From Henckelia pumila (taxonomy: Eukaryota > Streptophyta > Magnoliopsida > Lamiales > Gesneriaceae), in the NCBI RefSeq assembly GCF_033568475.1, contig NC_133121.1:8990001-9054000 (forward strand): a DNA stretch of 64,000 nt. Direction: 5' to 3'. Made by a program: the position numbers and the translations under genes. Below the pieces are notes generated by a model, which saw nothing but the letters and a program-made list of their open reading frames with translations, was not told where the DNA came from and did not search any database. Positions 37,540 to 47,043 of the stretch are shown piece by piece (within the stretch, counting starts at the first letter, position 1; the number at the start of each line of letters is the position of its first letter).

Positions 37540-37800
37540 AATAATGAATTAATGAAACACCTAAACATATATATGATTGGTGTGAAATTTCATCAAACAA
37601 TTGGCGGTCATTTCGTAGATATGATATGAAAATGGTTTTCAGATGAGAAATTAATTTACCAGCAAAGACAAATGACATCTCCAAAATCAACAAACAAAAA
37701 ATAGGAGAAATGAGCATATAAATTTTGAATTGAAGATTCAAGAACACCCCGAATTTGAATCACCTAAATGCATATTTAGTTCCAATAGTTATTTCTTAAG
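37540..37800. repeat. Diverged partial copy of the 741-bp repeat
   Basis: The sequence from GTGTGAAATTTCATCAAACA through AAATGCATATTTAGTTCC matches the start of the units at 44.44-45.9 kb at roughly 80-85% by eye, in the same orientation. It lies just left of the CACTA element, while the other copies lie to its right, so the CACTA landed between repeat copies. Confidence 0.7.
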
Positions 37801-37949
37801 GAACCGATAATATTATCATTTTGTTTATCTAGAAAATATTTTGCCTGTTGTATTCTGCATCAAACCGCAAGTGGTCAATTGAAAATTGAAAATAACTGGC
37901 CAGCATGTGTGTACAACCACTACACCAAATTGTGGTATCAACAACACTT

Positions 37950-38270
37950 GAATGACAACGGTTTTCTTGAAAAACCGTTGTCGTTTTGTCTTTAACAATG
38001 GTTTTTACTAAAACTGTTGTTGTTGGCCCTTTTTTAATGAACAAAAACAACGGTTTTTTAAAAACCATTGTCGTATATGTGTCAAAGACAACGGTTTTAA
38101 AAATCGTTGTCTTTGAGCGGGTTTTTTAAGCCCTACGACAACGGTTTTAATTAACTGTTGTCTATGAGCGGATTTTTGGGTTATACGACAACGGTTTTTT
38201 TAACCGTTGTCTTTTTTTTATTGTGTTATGTAAGTTAAGACAACATTTTTCTTAAACCGTTGTCGTTTTC
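37950..38270. repeat. Left subterminal repeats of the CACTA element
   Basis: About ten copies of ACAACGGTTTT or its complement occur, often as head-to-head pairs such as ACGGTTTTAAAAATCGTTGT. In CACTA elements such motifs bind the transposase (family knowledge). Confidence 0.85.
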
Positions 38271-38307
38271 ATTCTTTTTTTTTCTTTTTTTAAACTCACA
38301 TAATAAT

Positions 38308-38311
<4 letters not shown>

Positions 38312-38350
<39 letters not shown>

Positions 38351-38364
38351 CACACACACACACA
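38312..38364. repeat. (TA)n(CA)n microsatellite
   Basis: About 17 TA repeats followed by about 8 CA repeats. Confidence 0.9.
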
Positions 38365-39240
38365 ATTTCCTGCACAAGCCCTAGCCCAACCTCAATATAT
38401 CGCTACTTCCACCTAGCTTCTTGTTTCTATTCTTCTTCGCCTACTTTCTCTCTTCTTGCTCCCTTCCTTTCCTTCCTTACGTCGTCGCCTCTCATCCACA
38501 CCAACCGGCCCCTCCTCCAAGAAAGTCGCACGATCTTCACCTTCTTTTTCTCTCCCCACACTTTTCATGTTTCAATGGATTCCTTCGAGGCAGGGGGCTC
38601 ATGCCCTGTTTTGGCTTACTCCGCCTCTGCTCCCAGCTAGGATTTCGGTTTTACGCTGTATCTTTTAATTGGATCCCCACTCGGCCTCATTTCTCGACCT
38701 CGCTTTACAAAAGCCCTAAACCCTAGAACCGCTGCTCCACGAAAGCGGAAGATTTTGTGAAAAGCTCCTTTGCTCCTCGCAGTCGATGGCCACCGCCGTA
38801 CTTCTTAGATCTCTCTGTCGCCAAGATTTCACTTCAGCTCCGGTTTCTGTTTTCAGAACAGTATGCTTATTTTTCTATGACTTGCGTTCTGAATTTGTTA
38901 TTATTCTTCGATATGATTATGTGTGATTTATTCTTGATACGTGTTTATTTAGGTAGTTTCTCAGATTGATTTAGTGTTACGGTTTGTTTGATTTTGAGTC
39001 CTTGTGCTGTGTGAACTTAGTGTATGTTCTGATGTCTTCGGATCATTTCGATTATGACGTGGGTATCTTTGAAGCTGGGTAGATATTTTTCCTTCTTTCT
39101 TTCTGTCCTTCGTCTTCTGCGTTTTGTATTGGTCTTTGACTAGTAGAAGCATCTCTATGTTCTTTCTATTCATTATATGCTCGAAGATTTTGAGTCTTCT
39201 TCTTTGTTGGTTATTTCCTCAGCTTTTACGTGGTCTTAAT
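38360..39240 (+). pseudogene. 5' end of a mitochondrial HSP70 gene (exon 1 at 38786-38860)
   Basis: Mitochondrial HSP70 is the matrix chaperone and import motor. Exon 1 encodes MATAVLLRSLCRQDF followed by TSAPVSVFRT, the conserved start of the plant mtHSP70 presequence (recalled form MATAALLRS-RRR-). It ends at a GT donor at 38861. The 400 bp before it are C/T-rich with an ATG-proximal ACCCTAGAACC stretch and look like promoter plus 5' UTR. The 380 bp after it read as intron. Only 25 codons are present; no ATPase or substrate-binding domain is in the window. The arginine-rich run is changed (LCRQ instead of RRR-type). It is a captured piece of a host gene in the CACTA element. Confidence 0.8.
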
Positions 39241-39599
39241 TTTTCGGGAGTACTTTTTATTTGGAGGTGTTAGATAATTTACCTAAGCGTTTGAAATGTA
39301 AGTTCAAAGAAATTTCCGCTAAAACTAGGTAGAATTTTAATAATTAATAAAAATATATAAATATACATAAAATGACATCTTTTCACCGACGAGTGTAAGG
39401 CTAAAAAGGATTAATGACTTGTAAGATATCAAATAAAAAAAAATAATTCAAATTCGATATCCAAATATAGCAAGTTATTAAAAAATCTCTTCATCAAATT
39501 ATCTAATGGGGACCTTACACTTTCTACCAAAACCTTCACACCATTTGTTATATATACTATATTGGGTGAAGCACACTTTATTGTCTAATAATTGGATAA

Positions 39600-39706
39600 C
39601 AAAGCATAGGGGAAAGTCGCCGCGCCGGTTCAGCCACTCATCGGCTCTTTCAGGATAGTTCGCTTTCGACCATCTATTTCCGGCGACGTGGTTGCTGCAG
39701 ATTGTG
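39600..39706 (+). pseudogene. GC-rich exon-like piece, gene not recognised
   Basis: A 100-bp GC-rich segment (GTCGCCGCGCCGGTTCAGCC) stands out from AT-rich surroundings and ends at a good donor (GTAAGT at 39707). It resembles a 5' UTR or first exon. No family could be assigned. Confidence 0.35.
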
Positions 39707-40329
39707 GTAAGTTGAAGCTAAATTAGAAGATTATTTGGTTTGAAGGTATTAGTACCTCTGTTTCTTCTTTATTTTGGCTTTTATTCTTCCCTTCCCTTTA
39801 TGTATGTTATGAAAAAATGCTTTATATATGATTCATGATTTCGACCATCTCTTTATATGTTGTTACGAGTTCACACAATTTTGTTCAAACTATGAATTAA
39901 AGTTGTTTGATTTGACTCGATAATTTTTTGAGCTTAACTAAGAAAGTTCAAAATATTTTGTTTGATCGATGTAATTTATAACACAATTTTTTTTTTTATG
40001 TTTTTTACATTTATTTTCAAGTTCAGTAGGTTACCTGCGATTGTGTGTTTTTTAATTTTACTTGTTTTGTAAGGGAAATGATAAATTTACGTTCATTCCC
40101 TGGACCAAACTTAAAATGTACATGCCCAAAACTTGCTGGTTTCCTATAATAGGATCTTATAAATTAGGCGAGGTTAATTATTTGTTGGCCAAGTATTGTA
40201 TGTGTGATCATGTGTGCATGTCTTGCTTTTCCAAATTCAAGAAAGCACATGAACCTCTTAATTTTCCAAACCCAATGGGCACATATTGCAACCCCATATA
40301 TAATATTCTAATACTGACTTTGAAATGAT

Positions 40330-40432
40330 TCAAAGAAACTCTTTAGCTTCTTGCTGCCTCTATAAATACACAGGGTTTGCAACACCATTACAAGGGAAAA
40401 AAGGCATCAATTAACTCATACTACCATTCAAA
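40330..40432 (+). promoter_or_regulatory. Captured core promoter and 5' leader of the TFL1/CEN-like gene
   Basis: CTATAAATA at about 40361-40369 lies ~65 bp before the ATG at 40433, with an A-rich leader between. The AT-rich 300 bp upstream may also be captured promoter. Confidence 0.55.
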
Positions 40433-40838
40433 ATGGCGAAAATGGCGACGAATCCTCTTGTTATCAGTAGAGTTATTGGATATGTTGTCGATCACTTCTC
40501 GACCACTGTTAGAATGTGTGTTACTTACAACTCGAACAAGCAAGTGCTGCACAATGGCTACGAGCACTTTCCTTCTGCAGTCACTTGTAAACCTAGAGTT
40601 GAAGGTCATGGAGGTGATCTCAGATCATTTTTCACCTTGGTAAGTAATTATATATATGCTTCTTGATTTTATTGTGCCAGTTTACTGCTGACGGCTAGTT
40701 TTGTTCCTGGTTTAATTTCTGAGCCACATGGATGAAATATATGTACATTTACTTTCTTGGGTTTTTGTATCATCATATTATCACAGACCCGGATGTTCCA
40801 GGTCCAAGCGATCCATATCTTAGGGAGCACTTGCACTG
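40433..40838 (+). pseudogene. TFL1/CEN-like PEBP gene fragment, exons 1 and 2
   Basis: TFL1/CEN proteins are PEBP-family repressors of flowering that act with FD-type bZIP factors. Exon 1 (40433-40639) encodes [20 protein letters not shown], then [18 protein letters not shown] and [10 protein letters not shown], and ends at GTAAGT. Exon 2 (40777-40838) is exactly 62 bp, the usual size in this family, and encodes [18 protein letters not shown]. It ends at a GT donor. The acceptor before exon 2 is AT instead of AG (40775-40776), so normal splicing should fail; unspliced read-through would give 77 residues. Several conserved positions have changed (GYVVD for GDVVD, VEGHGG for VEVHGG). Exons 3 and 4, with the ligand-pocket and segment-B regions, are absent. 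It is a captured fragment within the CACTA element. TFL1 versus CEN versus another subgroup cannot be settled from this part. Confidence 0.92.
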
Positions 40839-40840
40839 GT

Positions 40841-40843
40841 ATA

Positions 40844-40901
<58 letters not shown>
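40841..40901. repeat. (GT)n(AT)n microsatellite
   Basis: About ten GT and twenty AT repeats directly after TFL1-like exon 2. Confidence 0.9.
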
Positions 40902-40904
<3 letters not shown>

Positions 40905-41170
40905 ATATATTCTTTTGCATATATACACGCATTTTATGGTGTAAAAAATATATATGACCAAGTTCGTAAGTTTACTACGGTTCTTTCAAGTTTATGGAGC
41001 ATCATTTTTCGTAAGCAAGAGTTCATTACAGATACCGCGAACGACGATCTTCCATCGTACATAAACTATGATTTTTAGTGTTCATATTCAACTCATTAAT
41101 TTTAACAAATTTTATTTCCTCACTACTTTTGTTATTTCACGTTAATTTATTAATTTTAATCAACTTGAAG

Positions 41171-41232
41171 AATGCTAGAAAGGAAATAAACAAAATTACT
41201 ACTGATTTGAAAGATGAGCTTGGTAAACCAAG
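41171..41232 (+). pseudogene. Possible exon, gene not recognised
   Basis: A 62-bp open segment between AG and GT encodes NARKEINKITTDLKDELGKP. Its end phase does not fit the next recognised exon at 41980, so if real it needs an intervening exon or belongs to another gene. Confidence 0.3.
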
Positions 41233-41979
41233 GTATGAAGTTCTCACTCTCCATTTTTTTTTGGAAAAAATATGCTTTTTATTTCCAACTTTTCCTTGTG
41301 ATACAGATTAGAACTTCTTTCTTTTTTTGAGGTGCTATTTAACTTTTTCCTTGATACTTGATAAATGGTGAAAAGTTGGTTTTGTTTTATTTTGTTTCGT
41401 TTCTTTTTGTAATAAAAGAAGTCGCAAAGAAACAAAAATCATAAAAGGGTTGTCTTGAAAAGTTTGAACTACGGAATACCCCTTATTGTCAAAATAGCAT
41501 TTGTATGTAACTCAAAAAGTACTCTCACGCAGTATATTGCTTGTAATCTTATTATAATGACTATTAAAAATGATTTTCTCGAATTTGTTTTCTATATTTT
41601 TCTTGAGTTTTCTGGGAATAGTTGTCATTATGAAGGCCATCTGATATTTTATCTTCATGTGTCAATTGTTTTATTAGTTGGACAAATTGTCTACATTATG
41701 ATAATACTCTTTTATGTTGTTTTATGATCCATGATCATGCTGGGTTTTCATATGCTGCTTTAACTTGAGATCGTCTTTAAATTGGAGGTTATGAAGGTTA
41801 AGGATTGAGATTTGGTATTACTTGTTTTACGATGTTCAAATCTCTATGTACGGATCTTAGATTCTTGAAACAATATCTTTATTTATTGTTGGGCATTGGT
41901 GTTCTTGGAATTTTGAAGGGTGACGTTTGAATAACTTACATGGGATCCATCAGAAACTCTTTTCTTGCTATTTTTGTAG

Positions 41980-42735
41980 GTTTCCTTCCCAGATATCTTG
42001 GCAGAACAACTAACAAGTCAGGTTCCTATTTAATTTCCTTCATAATTTTAGTGCTAATTAGCTAGTGACTATAATTTTTATTTTATTTAGCCAATATTCT
42101 ATGTGGTGATTTCACTTTCATTCATTTGAGGGCCATACTTTTAGAAGTTTGCAATTTTACATTTGCATTTGTTGAGTTCTTTTCTATTTATACTTGAATT
42201 GTGTTTATGATTTTTTGCCTTTTCTTTTTAATAATTTACAGATTGGAGATCCAATTCTGAAGTAAGTTTTTCATCTGATACTGCTTCCAAAATGGAAATC
42301 ACCAATGACAATGTTATCATTGAAGACAAGTGTACCGTAAAAGATTCTGTGTCGCAATCTAGCCAAATCCATATCATGGGTGTTCTCGACGAAATTATAG
42401 CTGAGGAAAGAAATAACAAGGTATCATACATATCAATTTTTGTCCTTACTATTATCTCGGTTTAAATTCAAAAACTTATTCATATGATATGTTTCTTGCT
42501 TATAAAGTGATAATAATGCGGATGCACAAATATATGATATATGCAATATAAATTTGGATGGATCAGATTTATTCCTCTATATGGCAACACCTTGGGATTT
42601 AGCTTTCCACAGGTCCCTAAGATAGCCACGTGCATTGATAATATACTTGATAGGCTGATACTTGTTAAATTTTTGCAGAAAACATTATGTCCGGCTGGTT
42701 TATGTCGAGTTCACTACGATAAAGCTGCTAAATAA
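41980..42735 (+). pseudogene. Last three exons of an unrecognised gene within the CACTA element
   Basis: Three segments, each bounded by AG acceptor and GT donor, join in one frame: 41980-42021 (FLPRYLGRTTNKS), 42242-42420 (starting DWRSNSEVSFSSDTASKMEI and ending MGVLDEIIAEERNNK) and 42613-42735 (VPKIATCIDNILDR to CRVHYDKAAK, then TAA). Phases match at both junctions, and there are no stops in about 114 codons. The protein is acidic and serine-rich in the middle; no domain is recognised. It could be the 3' end of a captured host gene or a transposon-specific protein. The preserved frame argues that capture was recent or that the piece has been maintained. Confidence 0.5.
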
Positions 42736-43143
42736 ATTGTTTATGGTTGTTTTTTAATTATTTTTTTACTTGAGGCTTGTGTTTTGATCTTGTTGTATAA
42801 TACTTTTGGAATCAAAAGTATTTGTATTTTACATGTACCTAAAATAATGTTAATTTTCTTATGATATCAAACAAGAAGGCAGATCCATGCTAGTATGAAT
42901 TAAAGTTGGGAGGCTAGCTATTGGGATGTGGAGTGAAACTTGAAATGGTGTGTGGTTTGAGTTATTGGGATTTTGTGGAGTGGAACTTGAAAGTGCCAAA
43001 TCCATGGTTTAGCTTGTGGCCTGTGGATTGGTCGGAGCCCACGGTTTGTCAACTGTGTCTACTATATTTTATGAATTCATTCAATACAAATGCAAAATGA
43101 GTTGAATAAAATCTGCACTGCCTTTCCTTTTGGAGTTGCTGAG

Positions 43144-43164
43144 TTTTTTTTTTTTTTTTTTTTC
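43144..43164. repeat. T-rich homopolymer tract
   Basis: About 20 consecutive T residues. Confidence 0.8.
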
Positions 43165-43604
43165 CATGACAAGTGAGATATTAGTTTGATAGTTGAGATT
43201 GAATTCCATGTTTAAATTGGTCTAAGATTTTGTTGATAATTTTGGACTGAGAATGTGTTTTCTTGTAGGTAACTCGGGAGTAATGCATAAGGGGTTTTGA
43301 TGCAAGGATTGAGCTGTGTTTCAGATCGCCTTGGTAATACGTAGAAGTCATCTCGTGAACATCGTTATCAAGAACAAACACATGATGATTTATGTTTTGA
43401 TACAACCATCTTTTGGAACTACTTTTGTTACATTTATATTATATTAGATGAGATATTTTGAGTTTTAACTACGTAGTATTATCTTCCAAATTAGATGTGT
43501 GTAACTATTTTGGAACTTGAATATTTTCATGGATTCAATGTAGTAAATATTTTATTTTATATTGATTTCTTTATTAATATTTATAGTTCGTATGAAGATT
43601 AATT

Positions 43605-44062
43605 AGGCAACGGTTTTAATGACTCCAAATACAACTGATTTATGTTATTGCAAAACCGTTGTCGTATACCACAAACGACAACGGATATACACTGTTGCAA
43701 AAACCATTGTCGTCATTCAAAAACGACAACGGATATACACTGTTGCAAAATCGTTCTTGTAATCCACAAACTACAACGAATATAAACTGTTGCAAATATG
43801 TTGTCCTAAGCCATAAACAACAACGGATATAAACTGGGCAAAACCGTTGTCTTAAATAGTAAATGACAATGGATTTACACTGTTGCAGAACCGTTGTCTT
43901 TGGAGACTTACAACAACGGTTACAAACTGTTGCAAAACCGTTGTCGTTGGATAGCAAGCACAACGGATATACACCGTTGTTATATGGCACGCTTTTTACA
44001 ACGCCCCCAGTTACAACGGTTTTATCCCCCCCCTATGACAACGGATAATATCCGTTGTCGTT
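43605..44062. repeat. Right subterminal repeats of the CACTA element
   Basis: More than ten alternating copies of ACAACGGATATA and its relatives with TTGCAAAACCGTTGTCG, spaced about 30-35 bp, end at the terminal repeat. They mirror the left subterminal array. Confidence 0.85.
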
Positions 44063-44084
44063 TTGCGATTTTCTTGTAGTGAAC

Positions 44085-44440
44085 ACTGTTATTCTAAATC
44101 AACAAAAGGCTGGAAAATATGTCACAAACAATGACCACTTACAATACATGAACGAATGAATGTTGCCACATAAAACCGAAAGGGAGTAATGAACCACATC
44201 ATTTGCTGCCATACAATAACCCCTGCCATGTCCACTACATAATTCATACAAAATAATATATAAAACAAAGAGAACATATTATTATCACTATATATTAAGG
44301 TGGTTGGATAAGAAAAAGAGAACACAATGAAAATGTAATGCAACAGAAAGACCAAACGGTGACATTTAGCCCACTCATTGGACCTCCCTTTCCCCTAACG
44401 TATTTGGATGCTCTTACAATGGGGCGAAGGCGATCATGGT
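44085..44440. other. Right flank of the CACTA element, no gene recognised
   Basis: AT-rich sequence between the CACTA target duplication and the tandem 741-bp units. A short GC-richer stretch near 44370-44440 is not assignable. Confidence 0.4.
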
Positions 44441-44460
44441 TTTGTGTGAATTTCATCAAA

Positions 44461-45980
44461 CAGTTGGCAATCATTTTGTGAATATGATATGAAAATAGTG
44501 TTCAGATGATAAATAAATTTACCAGCAAATACAAATGACATTTCCAAAATCAACAATCAACAAACACAAAAAAGCGAGAAATTAGCACATAAATTTTGAA
44601 TCAAAAATTCAAGAACACCATAAAGTTGAATAACCTAAATGCATATTTAATCTCCAATATCCGACAAATTAGAAGAGAACCAATGAAATTGTGTAAACAT
44701 AGAAAAAAAACTTAATCCATGTATAATAAACAAACAGAAAAGAAACAAACAGACAATAAATTCATTATTCATCCAAATAAGTAAAAAATTCGTGAAAGCT
44801 GACTGAAGTAAAGAGAGTAAATATCGGATTGCTGGGAAGAATCGATTACCTTAGAACAAAAAATGGAGAGCCAGTTGGCCGATTATATGGTCCCAAAATT
44901 TTTGATTGCAGGGAAAGGCCGATTATAACTACTGGGAATTTTCAGTGCTACAAAGTGCGATTATTGAAACTTTTAGAAATCTTCACGATGAAAATTTTTG
45001 GTTATGACGGTTTCCGGCTGGCTTGTGAAAATGAATAGAGTGTGAAGCTCTTGGTTGTTGCGAAACGTTGGGAAGGAAATATAATGAAAGAGATAATACC
45101 TGATTCATCGAGATGAATCAGTTGGAAACGTGTTTCTGATATAAACGTGGGTAGAAATTCAAAAGACCATGGATGATATGTGAGTATTTTGTGTTTTTAC
45201 AGTTGGCAGTTATTTTGTGAATATGATATGAAAATAGTGTTCAGATGATAAATAAATTTACCAGCAAATACAAATGACATTTCCAAAATCAACAATCAAC
45301 AAACACAAAAAAGCGAGAAATTAGCACATAAATTTTGAATCGAAAATTCAAGAACACCATAAAGTTGAATAACCTAAATGCATATTTAATCTCCAATATC
45401 CGACACATGAGAAGAGAACCAATGAAATTGTGTAAACATAGAAAAAAAAACTTAATCCATGTATAATAAAAAAACAGAAAAGAAATAAACGGACAATAAA
45501 TTCATTATTCATCCACAAATAAGTAAAAAATTCGTGAAAGCTGACTGAAGTAAAGAGATTAAATATCAGATTGATGGGAAGAATCGATTACCTCAGAACA
45601 AAAAATGTAGAGCCAGTTGGCCGATTATATGGTCCCAGAATTTTTGATTGCAGGGAAAGGCCGATTATAACTACTGGGAATTTTCAGCGCCACAAAGTGC
45701 GATTATTGAAACTTTTAGAAATCTTCACGATGAAATTTTTTGGTTATGACGGTTTCCGACTGGCTTGTGAAAATGAATAGAGTGCGAAGCTCTTGGTTGT
45801 TGCGAAATGTTGGGAAGGAAATATAATGAAAGAGATAATACCTGATTCATCGGGATGAATCAGTTGGGAACGTGTTTCTGATATAAACGTGGGTAGAAAT
45901 TCAAAAGACCATGGATGATATGTGAGTATTTTGTGTTTTTACAGTTGGCAGTCATTTTGTGAATATGATATGAAAATAGT
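44461..45980. repeat. Tandem 741-bp repeat, copies 1, 2 and the start of copy 3
   Basis: Copy 1 begins near 44460 with CAGTTGGCAATCATTTTGTG, copy 2 near 45201 and copy 3 near 45942: exact 741-bp spacing. Copy 3 stops after ATAGT at 45980, where the Copia element inserted, and resumes at 58245. Copies agree at about 97-98% by eye, so the triplication is recent. Each holds a 22-bp perfect or near-perfect palindrome, CTGATTCATC-N2-GATGAATCAG (45100-45121, 45842-45863). Similar 69-codon open frames in copies 1 and 2 look like by-products of duplication. The function of the unit is unknown; it could be promoter and 5' UTR of a host gene. Confidence 0.88.
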
Positions 45981-46183
45981 TGAAGAAATTGGAAAAAGGA
46001 TAATACTCATTCATATTGATTTCATACATATTACAAACATATATAAAGATATGTGATTAGCCTAGGAATATGGATGTACAATCATTAGTTCCTAAGAATA
46101 AGCCTATACAGAATATTAGCTCTAATTATCTCCACTAATTTAGCTTGACATATATACACAGAATATTCTTCTATGCTCCAATA
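45981..46183 (-). repeat. 3' LTR of the Copia element
   Basis: It starts TGAAGAAATTGGAAAAAGG and ends CTATGCTCCAATA on the plus strand, and matches 58042-58244. The polypurine tract follows it directly. Confidence 0.9.
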
Positions 46184-47043
46184 CTCCCCCTCAAGCTGGA
46201 TCCAAAGGATTTATGGCTCCAAGCTTGCTCAAAAGCCTGTGGAACTGTGTAGTTGTCAACACTTTGGTGAACACATCAGCTAGTTGATCATTGGAACGCA
46301 CATATTGAGTGTCAATTAATTTGGATTGAACTTGTTGATGAATGTAGTGACAGTCTACTTCAATGTGTTTGATTCTTTCATGAAACACGGGATTAGAAGC
46401 AATGTGCATAGCGGCCTGATTATCACAAAAAAGTTTCATAGGAATAGAACTAGGACAACCTAGATCAATAAGAAGACTATTAAGCCATACGAGCTCACAT
46501 GCTGTGGAGGCCATTGCACGATACTCAGCTTCAGCGCTAGATCGAGCAACCACATGTTGTTTTTTACTTTTCCAAGAAACCAGATTACCACCAAAAAACA
46601 TACAATAACCAGTAGTAGAAAGGCGATCAAGTGCATTCCCAGCCCAATCAGAATCGGTATATCCCATAATATTAGTGTGGCCATTACAGGTCATGACTAT
46701 TCCATGACCAATCGTACCCTTCAGATACCGCAAGATTCATTTTACCATGCCTAGATGTTGAATGGTTGGAGCATGCATATGTTGACTAACAAGACTAACT
46801 GCAAACGTAATATCTGGTCTTGTGATAGTCAAGTAGATGAGCTTTCCCACAATTTACTGATAATAGCTTGGTGAGTCTAGGGCTTTTTCTGTAGAAGCAA
46901 GCCTCAATTTGCTATCGAGAGGAGTAGCAGCGGGTTTGGTGTGTAACATCTCAGCATCTTGAAGTAAGTCTAAAATGTATTTACGCTGGTTAAGGAATAG
47001 CCCTTTGCTGGAAGCCGCCATTTCAATTCCAAGAAAGTACTTC

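Larger units (their letters stand above)
37918..44081. mobile_element. CACTA (En/Spm) transposon, 6.2 kb, carrying host gene fragments
   Basis: The left end begins CACTACACCAAAT and the right end, reversed, CACTACAAGAAAATCGC. The 3-bp duplication AAC flanks both (37915-37917 and 44082-44084), the length expected for CACTA. Both ends carry dense subterminal repeats of ACAACGGTTT in both orientations. The interior has no recognisable transposase. Instead it holds the 5' end of mitochondrial HSP70 (38786-38860), an unassigned exon-like piece (39600-39706), the promoter and first two exons of a TFL1/CEN-like gene (40330-40838), and the last exons of an unknown gene (41980-42735). All pieces are on the plus strand. 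It is therefore a non-autonomous, gene-capturing element. Confidence 0.93.

Noticed and set aside
44829-45780. Two similar 69-codon frames conserved between tandem units
   Set aside because: Their similarity is explained by the recent 741-bp duplication; differences are spread without regard to codon position and no family is recognised.
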